Shown: positions 1 through 6,283 of the stretch, in pieces
Position numbering within the stretch: position 1 is the stretch's first letter
How the letters are laid out: every line of letters begins with the position of its first letter
Assembly (NCBI GenBank): GCA_937900125.1
Contig: CALCEK010000269.1
Location: 1 to 9,932, forward strand
From: an uncultured Treponema sp.
GTDB lineage: Bacteria > Spirochaetota > Spirochaetia > Treponematales > Treponemataceae
Length of the DNA stretch: 9,932 nt
Direction of reading: 5' to 3'
The notes under the pieces: generated by a model
What the model saw: the letters and a program-made list of their open reading frames with translations, nothing else
Database searches by the model: none
What the model was told of the DNA's origin: nothing
Program-made: the position numbers and the translations under genes

Positions 1-655
1 TTTCTTTTGTCTGGCGCGCATTGTATTTGCCTTTTGAATTTTTTGTCGTGTCGCCAGTGGGGAAAGTGACTTTTTCGCACGCCCAAGTGTACCAGGCAAA
101 AAGCTCGTTGTAGAATTCTTTTGTGAGTGCTTCTACGCTGAAGGCTTCCGTTAAATCTTTTAAGGTAAGAATATCTTTATGCTCTTCAAGATATTTAAAC
201 CTGTCACAAACAGTTCGCGCTGGATGCCCTTTTCCAAGAATATAGGTATATCTTTTTGCCGATGTAGAATCTTTTGCGCCTGTCCGCTTTTCAATATACG
301 AAAGCCGCCATTCCTTGTTTTCCACATTTTGATGATGAAAAACAATCAGCGCGCCTTCAAACTGCGCGATATACTGGCGGACTATTGCCTGAATGCCCAC
401 ACGGTTGTTCTCAAGTTTTTTCCTGTCGCTTACTGTAACGTCAAAAACTTTCAGCTCGCTTCCAAAAAAATCAAAGCTACCTGCATGGCGGATTTTTTCG
501 ATGTTTGCGCTTTTCGCTTTTTCTTTTTCATCGTCACCCGATGTAAGATCGTCATAGCCTTTTTCATATTCGCCAAAAATAGGCTTTAGGACTTCGTCTA
601 AAAATTTGTCTGTTCCGCAAAAGTCATTTTCAAAAATCTGTCTAAAGTTTGTCAT
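1..655 (-). CDS. Eco57I-type DNA methyltransferase / restriction protein, N-terminal part only
   Basis: This is the first 218 codons of a gene that continues past the left edge; the frame is open throughout. I translated it by hand from the ATG at 655. The recognisable stretch is residues 136-200 (RYTYILGKGHPARTVCDRF, then DLTEAFSVEALTKEFYNEL and the WYTWACEKVTFP region). This matches the N-terminal region of large proteins annotated as Eco57I restriction-modification methylases, usually around 1000 aa or more. Their adenine-methylating domain lies further on and is not in this window, so the catalytic motif cannot be seen. An E67-L-K69 element within a beta-rich stretch (about 60-108) could belong to a PD-(D/E)xK-like nuclease fold, but that is speculative. 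The start is supported by GAGGAG seven bases upstream. The gene overlaps the end of rhuM by 14 bp, so its translation is probably coupled to rhuM. Inferred role: the modification subunit of the three-gene system, possibly also carrying nuclease activity. Confidence 0.8.
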   Translation of the reverse strand, partial: MTNFRQIFENDFCGTDKFLDEVLKPIFGEYEKGYDDLTSGDDEKEKAKSANIEKIRHAGSFDFFGSELKVFDVTVSDRKKLENNRVGIQAIVRQYIAQFEGALIVFHHQNVENKEWRLSYIEKRTGAKDSTSAKRYTYILGKGHPARTVCDRFKYLEEHKDILTLKDLTEAFSVEALTKEFYNELFAWYTWACEKVTFPTGDTTKNSKGKYNARQTKE

Positions 656-1658
656 TTTGATTCTCCTCAAGTTTATCTAATTCGCCAATGCTTTCTAAAA
701 AGTGTTTTTCTACAAGGGAAAGCCTGTCCTTTTCTTTCTGCTTGTATTTTTTATATTCGTCATGGGCTTTATCCAATGCCTGCGTATGCGAAATTCGCCC
801 AGCGGTAGAAAGGATTTCACGGCGGGTCATTTTAAGGTAATCGTCTATTGTTTCAAGCCAGTCTTTCATGTACATTGGCTCATGGTTCAAGGCGCGGACT
901 TCGGCAATATCCAAATATGCAGTGACGATTTTGTTGAGTGCGTCAAGTTCCTGCGCGGAAAGATAATTTTTTGCAATCTCAACATCAGTCTTTTTGATTT
1001 CTTTTCCGCTCCATGAAGTCAGCCCCATGTTCTGCTTTTCGCTGTCTGCGCGTTCATAAATAATTTCTGCGGCTGTATGTTTATGAGCCGCCCAATGCAT
1101 TTTGTTTTGTACTTGCTTAAAAAAGGCGATAGAACTTTCTGCACTAGGGTTATAGTCTATGCTGGTAGCATAAATATCAAGAACTTTTCGCCAAAAGACT
1201 TTTTCACTTGAGCGAATATCTCGGATTCTTGAAAGAAGTTCATCAAAGTAGTTTCCGCCTCCAAGTTCTTTTAACCGCAGGTCATCCAGAGCAAAGCCTT
1301 TCTGCATATACTCTTTTAGAATCTTCATAGCCCAGATTCTAAATTGTGTTCCACGAAGCGATTTTACACGATAGCCCACAGAAATAATTACATCAAGATT
1401 ATAATATTCTATATCTCGTTCAACTTTCCGAATTCCTTCATTTTGAACTGTTGCAAATTTTGCAACAGTTCGATTTTCAGACAGTTCACCTTCTTCAAAT
1501 ATGTTTTTTATATGACGGGAAATTGTAGATTTATCCCTCTGAAAAAGCTCTGCCATTTGGTCTATTGAAAGCCAGACGGTATCATTGTCAAAGGTGGCTT
1601 GAATTTTTGTTATGCCATCTTCGGTTGTGTACATTATAAGACTTGTGTTGTTTTCCAT
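642..1658 (-). CDS. rhuM: RhuM-family protein (virulence RhuM), HTH-containing, in defence cluster
   Basis: This encodes 338 aa of the RhuM family, named after a Salmonella pathogenicity-island gene; no biochemical role is firmly established for the family. Residues 28-50 (VWLSIDQMAELFQRDKSTIS and following) look like a helix-turn-helix. Next comes the family block NRTVAKFATVQNEG (62-75), then YYNLDVIISVGYRVKS and RGTQFRIWA (85-110), typical of RhuM. The C-terminal half holds the conserved HTAAEIIYERAD and NMGLTSW blocks (194-216), and the end is a charged helix (about 295-332). The ATG at 1658 is preferred because GGAG lies seven bases upstream; the frame is open further upstream, but that would overlap the helicase gene end and lacks a better site. 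It starts 13 bp after the helicase stop and overlaps the methyltransferase start. RhuM genes are often seen inside type I restriction loci (general knowledge), which fits this setting. Possible roles are regulator, specificity helper or toxin-like effector; the sequence does not decide. Confidence 0.9.
   Translation of the reverse strand: MENNTSLIMYTTEDGITKIQATFDNDTVWLSIDQMAELFQRDKSTISRHIKNIFEEGELSENRTVAKFATVQNEGIRKVERDIEYYNLDVIISVGYRVKSLRGTQFRIWAMKILKEYMQKGFALDDLRLKELGGGNYFDELLSRIRDIRSSEKVFWRKVLDIYATSIDYNPSAESSIAFFKQVQNKMHWAAHKHTAAEIIYERADSEKQNMGLTSWSGKEIKKTDVEIAKNYLSAQELDALNKIVTAYLDIAEVRALNHEPMYMKDWLETIDDYLKMTRREILSTAGRISHTQALDKAHDEYKKYKQKEKDRLSLVEKHFLESIGELDKLEENQNDKL
663..668 (-). promoter_or_regulatory. 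Ribosome binding site of the methyltransferase gene
   Basis: GAGGAG on the minus strand lies seven bases before the ATG at 655, inside the last codons of rhuM. It fixes the methyltransferase start and argues for translational coupling to rhuM. Confidence 0.8.
1445..1471. repeat. 27-bp perfect inverted repeat inside rhuM
   Basis: The arms GAACTGTTGCAAA and TTTGCAACAGTTC are perfect reverse complements of 13 bases separated by a single T. The repeat lies in the rhuM coding sequence over residues R63-Q72. On DNA it has the form of an operator-like dyad; in mRNA it could form a stem of about 11 bp. The encoded peptide is itself symmetric (TV-A-K-F-A-TV), so part of the symmetry may come from protein conservation. 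Confidence 0.85.
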
Positions 1659-1665
1659 TCTTCTT

Positions 1666-1669
1666 CTCC
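1666..1669 (-). promoter_or_regulatory. Ribosome binding site of rhuM
   Basis: GGAG followed by AAGAAGA and then ATG at 1658 (spacing seven). It lies in the 13-bp gap after the helicase stop codon and decides for the 338-aa form of RhuM over a 30-residue longer reading frame that would overlap the helicase. Confidence 0.8.
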
Positions 1670-1671
1670 AG

Positions 1672-4600
1672 CTAATAATTAAATCCTGCAAAAATATAAG
1701 CCTCGCCGTTTTTAGTTGTATTATCAGCAGCAATATTTTTGAGCGCACTGTCTATCATCTGAACAATTTCTTCTGATGTTACTGGAATGAGCTGGTCGTC
1801 TGGATTTCCCATATCGTTGAGCAATTTATCAAGCCGCTTTGCAAGCACGGTGTTGCCCCCTTTGATTGATTTAACGGCGTTTCCTATTTTGCTCATCGAT
1901 TCTTTGTCAAGTTTTTTGCTTGAAATCCACTTGTTGGCTTTAGAAAGTGTATTTGTAACATCAACCTTTGCTTTCTTAGCCTTGTTCAGCTTGCTTTCAT
2001 AAACATGGTATGTTTCTAGGGCAATCTTACGCCTGGAATTCAGCTGTTCTGATGAAAAAGCCTTTTCGTCTGTTTCTGGTTTACATTTGCAGGCATCAAA
2101 CATATCCATGTAGTTTATGATTTTGCCCTGCAAGCTAGAATCAACTTTTACATACACACAACCATATTTATCTTTGATTTTGATTGCAAAATATGAATTG
2201 CCGGCGCTGTCTTCCAAAACAGCCTCTATCATTTTTTCTTCGCCAGACTCCAGTTTTTCGATGAAGTCATAGCGTTCGGGATTCGCTTTTCGGTATGCTT
2301 TTAATTCTGCAATATATTTTTCCTGAGGGCTTTCGTCTCCGTCTACAAAGGCTTCAAAGTTTCCTTCGCTCAACTCTTCTTCCTGGCTGAAAATCTTCGC
2401 GTCTTCGCCAAACATAGTGTGGAAAGATTGCAATTTTGTGTAGGCATTTTGTACAAGGTTTATTTGCTCGTCGCCCTGCGCTGAAGGATAGAAATTATAG
2501 ACATAGATGTTTTCATTTTCACTGCCGATTCGGTTTACGCGGCCGATTCTCTGAATAAGGCGCGTAGAGTTCCAAGGAGTGTCGTAATTTAAAATTGAGT
2601 TTGCTCGGTGCAAGTTGATGCCTTCTGCAAGGACTTCGGTTGTGATGATTACGTCATAATCATTTTTCTGCTTTGCTTTATCGTAATTTGCATCAAAGTT
2701 TTCTTTTATGACATTTTCCATTTCATCACGATTACTAGCGGTAATTACAAGAGGCTCTTTTCCTGTAATGTTTTCAACAGCTCGGCTTAAAGATTTGACT
2801 GTACTAATTGCCTCTGAAAAAATAACAAGTTTATGTGGAGTATTCCTTTCTTTGCAGAAAAGCCCCGTGCTTTCCTTAAGCGCAGACTTAAATCTGTCAA
2901 ATTTAGGGTCGTAGTCGTTTTCGTTCCAACGCTCAACAAGGTCGTTGATTTTTTCAAGGTCTGACTTCAAACAGTCGATGTAGGTTTTTCCGTCGCTTCC
3001 AATCACTTTGAAGTCCGCACATGAATACTCGGCATTTTGATTCTTTCCGTTTCGACCGTCTTTATTTAGTTTTTCAATTTTCGCGCGAATATCGTCGAAG
3101 CAAGTTTCAAGGCTAACAATTTTGTCTGGATATTTTGCCTGTTTTTCCTTTATGTTGAGTTCCTTGTTCACATCGATTTGCGGACAGATAAAGATTGTGT
3201 CATTTTCCCACATGGTAATCATGTTCTGCGTGTACCGCTGAAAGTTTCTCAAAGATTCTTTGAATGCCGCAAAACTGCTTTCCAAGCGCTTTACAAGAAG
3301 AATCTGCATGATTCGTGCAAGCTGGTTGGAAGAACGCTGGGCGGTCATGTTCCTTCCCGAATAAACCTTATCGTATTTGCTATCAAGGAACATCGTCGCC
3401 CTGTAGCGGTAATATCCAAGTCCTTCTGTCGGGAACGATTCCCCCTCTTCAACTTTTGGAGCAATCATGTTCATTGTATCAAAGAAAAGTTCTGCCAGTT
3501 TTCTATCCATTGTGTAGTATAAATTTTCTGGGCCGTGAACGGTTGGGAACTTCAAGTCATCAGAATAATGCTTTTTAATGTCCGTTCTTGTGCGGCGTAC
3601 AAGAATATCGCTCAAGACTTTCTCACGGACTTCTTTGGAAAGAGCAATCAGTTCTTTTTTTGTGCCTTCATCTGAATCAAAAGCGGCTTGCTCAATCCCA
3701 AGTGGATTTTTCTTTGTGTGAATGAGCGCGTCATATTTTTTGTTTACTTCTGCAAAGAAGTGTTCTAAGTCCCGCCCCTCAACTTTTTCAAAAGTCGAAT
3801 TTTTTGGCTCATGCTCAAAAAGATAAAGCTGGTTCTGAATGTCGCGGGGACTGTTGTTCTGCATGGTTGCGGAAAGCAAGCCAACGAATGGATAGTAACC
3901 GGTTCTAGCGTGTACTCCTTCCAGATATTCCGAAAGGGCGATATACATTTCTGTACCAGAGTTACGGAATTTATGACTTTCATCAATAATTACAAGTCCA
4001 TAGTTTTCAGCTTCCCTAGAGAATGTTTTCATTTCAGAAGTCATTTCTTTAACCGCTTGCTTTTTATCTTCTGAAGACAGATTCTGAAACAAGTTCGGAA
4101 TGACATCATTTTCATCATCTTCAATAGCATCCTCAGCATCGCTTAATTCTTCATCAGAAAAATCCTCTGAAAGATGATTCAGGCTTCCCGTAGTCAAAAA
4201 AGAAATATGCTCCTCGATTTTATCAGTCCGGGCTTTGTCAAATTTTCTGATTGTATCAAGCCATGAAGATTTAATGGCAGGAGGAGCAATAATCAGCACT
4301 TTGTCCGACTTGTTGTGTGAGGAGGCAACTTCAATGTAGTATTTGATAATTAAAATGCCAACTATCGTTTTTCCAAGCCCTACAACGTCTCCTAGCGCAA
4401 AGCCTCCGTGTTGCAGCATGTAAGAATAACACTGCTGAACCGCATTAAGCTGATATTCGAGCGGTTTGATGTCGCTCGGAAGATACTCCGTCAAAATCGA
4501 CTTGAATTTTGCATCCGTAATCATGCCGAACTTATCTTGCAGAAGTTTGATGTAGTTTTCGTATGGCGTTAAATTCTGTTTTGGATTTTTACCTTTACCT

Positions 4601-5277
4601 GTGACTTTCTTCGCGATTTTAGAAGGACGAAGAATTTGCTCTAAAAATTCCTTTGACCAATCATCTGAAAGCTCCCATTTTTCAGAAAACCACACAATAT
4701 GGCCTTTTGAAGTATTAACGACATCGGGTTTTGAAGCAATTATTTGTGGAACAGTTTCAAGATAATTCAATTCTGCATTTCCACGCAAGCCTCGTTCCGT
4801 AAAATTGGAGCTTCCTATAATTCCGTAAGCAACGGCCGCTCCATAAAAAATATAGCACTTTGAATGGAAAAACTGACTTTCATCATTGGAATTTCGCCTG
4901 AAAATTCGGATTTCAATTTTATCTTTTTTATCCAAGTATTTTAGCAAGAATGAAACCGCGTTTTCATATTCTGATTTTACTTCAATTTCATTTATGTCAG
5001 TTCGGATATAATCTTCTGGCCAATTTTTAAAATCTTTATATTTTGGATTTTTATTGTATTTTGCAAAAAGGTACGGGTCTTTACCAATCAGAATGCGGAG
5101 TTTTGTGCCATCTTTCGACAGAAAATCGTTCAGTTCGTCTGCAAGCAAGGACGTTCCAGGAATATCCCAGTAGCCGGTCGCAATATCAATTTGATTGATT
5201 TTTGGCTCTTTTAGGATTTCTTTGATTGTTTCTACCAGCGTTAAATTTTCTGAATTATCGATTAAAGTGTTTGTCAT
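1672..5277 (-). CDS. PLD-nuclease / SNF2-type helicase fusion protein of a putative defence system
   Basis: This encodes a 1201-aa two-domain protein. The N-terminal part (about 1-215) is PLD-like: H138-S-K140 followed by G155-S-S-N158 and E169, one HKD-type half-site, so activity would need a dimer. The usual Asp of the HKD motif is not evident (Tyr145 is at that spacing). The helicase core follows: Walker A GDVVGLGKT (296-304), DESH box (432-435), SAT (469-471), RRTRTDIKKHY (561-571), motif V AEGINLHRANSILNYDTPWN (884-903) and motif VI QRIGRVNRIGS (909-919). An acidic insert lies at about 371-395, and a long unassigned region between the two helicase lobes (about 575-815) probably holds accessory helices. 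The C-terminal region (about 985-1201) is lysine-rich, partly helical and matches nothing I recognise. The start at 5277 is chosen because AGGA lies nine bases upstream and a promoter -10 element overlaps the only other plausible ATG. Inferred role: ATP-driven translocation on, and cleavage of, unmodified DNA. Confidence 0.9.
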   Translation of the reverse strand: MTNTLIDNSENLTLVETIKEILKEPKINQIDIATGYWDIPGTSLLADELNDFLSKDGTKLRILIGKDPYLFAKYNKNPKYKDFKNWPEDYIRTDINEIEVKSEYENAVSFLLKYLDKKDKIEIRIFRRNSNDESQFFHSKCYIFYGAAVAYGIIGSSNFTERGLRGNAELNYLETVPQIIASKPDVVNTSKGHIVWFSEKWELSDDWSKEFLEQILRPSKIAKKVTGKGKNPKQNLTPYENYIKLLQDKFGMITDAKFKSILTEYLPSDIKPLEYQLNAVQQCYSYMLQHGGFALGDVVGLGKTIVGILIIKYYIEVASSHNKSDKVLIIAPPAIKSSWLDTIRKFDKARTDKIEEHISFLTTGSLNHLSEDFSDEELSDAEDAIEDDENDVIPNLFQNLSSEDKKQAVKEMTSEMKTFSREAENYGLVIIDESHKFRNSGTEMYIALSEYLEGVHARTGYYPFVGLLSATMQNNSPRDIQNQLYLFEHEPKNSTFEKVEGRDLEHFFAEVNKKYDALIHTKKNPLGIEQAAFDSDEGTKKELIALSKEVREKVLSDILVRRTRTDIKKHYSDDLKFPTVHGPENLYYTMDRKLAELFFDTMNMIAPKVEEGESFPTEGLGYYRYRATMFLDSKYDKVYSGRNMTAQRSSNQLARIMQILLVKRLESSFAAFKESLRNFQRYTQNMITMWENDTIFICPQIDVNKELNIKEKQAKYPDKIVSLETCFDDIRAKIEKLNKDGRNGKNQNAEYSCADFKVIGSDGKTYIDCLKSDLEKINDLVERWNENDYDPKFDRFKSALKESTGLFCKERNTPHKLVIFSEAISTVKSLSRAVENITGKEPLVITASNRDEMENVIKENFDANYDKAKQKNDYDVIITTEVLAEGINLHRANSILNYDTPWNSTRLIQRIGRVNRIGSENENIYVYNFYPSAQGDEQINLVQNAYTKLQSFHTMFGEDAKIFSQEEELSEGNFEAFVDGDESPQEKYIAELKAYRKANPERYDFIEKLESGEEKMIEAVLEDSAGNSYFAIKIKDKYGCVYVKVDSSLQGKIINYMDMFDACKCKPETDEKAFSSEQLNSRRKIALETYHVYESKLNKAKKAKVDVTNTLSKANKWISSKKLDKESMSKIGNAVKSIKGGNTVLAKRLDKLLNDMGNPDDQLIPVTSEEIVQMIDSALKNIAADNTTKNGEAYIFAGFNY

Positions 5278-5286
5278 TTTATTAGT

Positions 5287-5290
5287 TCCT
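5287..5290 (-). promoter_or_regulatory. Ribosome binding site deciding the helicase start
   Basis: AGGA on the minus strand is nine bases upstream of the ATG at 5277. The in-frame ATG at 5322 has no purine-rich site in front of it, so the shorter 1201-aa protein is the better call. Confidence 0.65.
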
Positions 5291-5320
5291 AGTTTAGCTG
5301 TAGTTAAAGATATTGTACTC

Positions 5321-5329
5321 ATTATAGCA
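5321..5329 (-). promoter_or_regulatory. Extended -10 promoter of the helicase-rhuM-methyltransferase cluster
   Basis: The minus strand reads TGCTATAAT, a full extended -10 (TGN plus consensus TATAAT). No good -35 hexamer is found at 16-18 bp; extended -10 promoters can work without one. Transcription would begin near 5314 and leave a leader of roughly 37 bases before the ATG at 5277. The repeated element TGCAATTTT (plus strand 5336-5344) lies just upstream of the -10, a good place for a repressor. Confidence 0.6.
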
Positions 5330-5362
5330 CAGAACTGCAATTTTATGGGGAATTAAAGGAAA

Positions 5363-5388
5363 CCTCTAAAAATTGCAATTTTTAGAGG
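5363..5388 (-). terminator. Perfect 26-bp palindrome, possible terminator of the topoisomerase-phosphatase operon
   Basis: The arms CCTCTAAAAATTG and CAATTTTTAGAGG are perfect reverse complements with no spacer. On the minus strand the stem is followed by TTTCCTTTAATT, a moderately T-rich tail, so it could end transcription coming from the phosphatase gene, whose stop is 89 bases upstream. The stem is AT-rich and the tail is not a clean T-run, so the call is tentative. It could instead be an operator of the downstream cluster or a copy of a dispersed palindromic repeat. Confidence 0.5.
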
Positions 5389-5394
5389 ACAATA

Positions 5395-5417
5395 GCACGT
5401 TGTGCGGGGCGTTGCCC
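5395..5417. repeat. Two adjacent mini-hairpins with identical GTT loops
   Basis: GCAC-GTT-GTGC (5395-5405) is followed after one base by GGGC-GTT-GCCC (5407-5417). Each is a 4-bp stem with the same three-base loop on the plus strand (AAC on the minus strand). This is the most GC-rich patch in the intergenic region. The function is unknown; it may be the remnant of a REP-like intergenic element. Confidence 0.5.
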
Positions 5418-5430
5418 GTTTTGAAGAATC

Positions 5431-5447
5431 TGTAAATTCTTTTTACA
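5431..5447. repeat. Small AT-rich hairpin downstream of the phosphatase gene
   Basis: TGTAAA and TTTACA form a 6-bp stem around a 5-base loop, 30 bases after the phosphatase stop codon in the direction of transcription. No T-run follows on the minus strand, so it is not a convincing terminator by itself; it might help stabilise the 3' end of the mRNA. Confidence 0.4.
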
Positions 5448-5476
5448 AAGAGGCGGTTTTCTTAGGCATCGGGAAG

Positions 5477-6271
5477 CTAAAAATCTGTAAAATTCCCAAA
5501 AAATCCACTTGCCGAAGGAGTTTCCCCATTTTTGCTAAGGTGATTTACATTCCCTAAAGTTTGCACTCTAAAAACTGCTTCGCCAGGAACTCGCTCTTGG
5601 GAAGAAAGCACGGTTACTGAGCTTGGGGCAACAAAAAATCCCTGCCACAAAACAACTGGGCTTATTCCCAACAAATGCGAAATACAGCAAAACATACTTC
5701 CTAGATGGCAGACAAAAACTAATGTTTTAGCGTCGATGTCTTTTTGGAAAGGCAAAAGGTGCGTGTCTGTTTTTGCTTCTTCTTCTGAAATGTGCGCGGT
5801 ACAGTTGTAAATGCCAACAGGGTCAACGTTATCATTGGGGGAAATTCTTTTGTACCCATATTCAGAAAGTGTTTCGTCAAAATTTTCACATAAAGTTTTG
5901 TAATGCAAAGAAATATTTCCGCTCTGCATAGCGTCTGTTTTTAACCACAAATTTTTGTCATACAGCTCAGGGGTATCTTTAAGGTCGCTCGGAAGCCAAT
6001 CCCAGCAACCGCGCACTTTTTTTGTTTCAGGATGACAAATCCTGTGGTCAAATTCCTTAAGATAAGGTAAAATTGTAACACTTTTATTTATTCCTTTGCT
6101 GACGGCTTTTGCCGTTTCTAAAGCGCGTCCGTAGGGCGAAGAAAAAAGTTTTTCTACATTTCCCCAATTTTTTACTCGCTCACTCAAAAATTCAGCTTCT
6201 TTAAAGCCTTTTTCGGTTAAAGAATCGTTTTTGTAGTCGGGGTCAGCGTGTCTTATAAAAATTAAGTGCAT
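5477..6271 (-). CDS. Histidine phosphatase family protein (phosphoglycerate mutase-like)
   Basis: This encodes a 264-aa cytoplasmic protein of the histidine phosphatase superfamily, which transfers phosphate through a phospho-histidine intermediate. The opening LIFIRHADPDY gives the RHG-type motif in RHA form, with nucleophile H8 and R7. SSPYGRALETA (44-54) supplies the second arginine R49, LKEFDHR (71-77) the probable acid E73, and VCHLGSM (187-193) the second catalytic histidine H189. All the core residues are present. A long middle section (about 80-180) containing GCWDWLP and two cysteines separates the halves and may shape the substrate pocket. The C-terminal NVNHLSKNGE and SGFF pattern is typical of a bacterial subgroup with no assigned substrate. 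The ATG at 6271 has AGGAG five bases upstream and lies 12 bp after the yigZ stop. It is probably the last gene of the operon. The substrate cannot be told from sequence. Confidence 0.9.
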   Translation of the reverse strand: MHLIFIRHADPDYKNDSLTEKGFKEAEFLSERVKNWGNVEKLFSSPYGRALETAKAVSKGINKSVTILPYLKEFDHRICHPETKKVRGCWDWLPSDLKDTPELYDKNLWLKTDAMQSGNISLHYKTLCENFDETLSEYGYKRISPNDNVDPVGIYNCTAHISEEEAKTDTHLLPFQKDIDAKTLVFVCHLGSMFCCISHLLGISPVVLWQGFFVAPSSVTVLSSQERVPGEAVFRVQTLGNVNHLSKNGETPSASGFFGNFTDF

Positions 6272-6283
6272 AATTTCTCCTTT

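Noticed and set aside
179..589. Plus-strand open frame of 136 codons at the left end
   Set aside because: It lies wholly opposite the methyltransferase N-terminus, which has clear family similarity and a strong ribosome binding site. The antisense product is low-complexity, rich in Phe and Cys, and resembles nothing.
1659..1748. 30-residue N-terminal extension of RhuM
   Set aside because: It would overlap the end of the helicase gene in another frame, has no better ribosome binding site, and the family begins near the MENNTSL start.
3178..3578. Two plus-strand open frames opposite the helicase gene
   Set aside because: They are shadows of the helicase coding sequence, with no start signal and no recognisable protein features.
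1..5277. Calling the cluster DISARM or BREX
   Set aside because: The drmA helicase (DUF1998 partner), drmB, PglZ and BrxL are not seen. Single parts are shared with these systems, but the visible gene set does not match either; genes beyond the left edge are unknown.
5389..5476. Riboswitch or small RNA in the intergenic region
   Set aside because: Only short, unlinked hairpins are visible, no promoter faces into it, and no known riboswitch core is recognisable.
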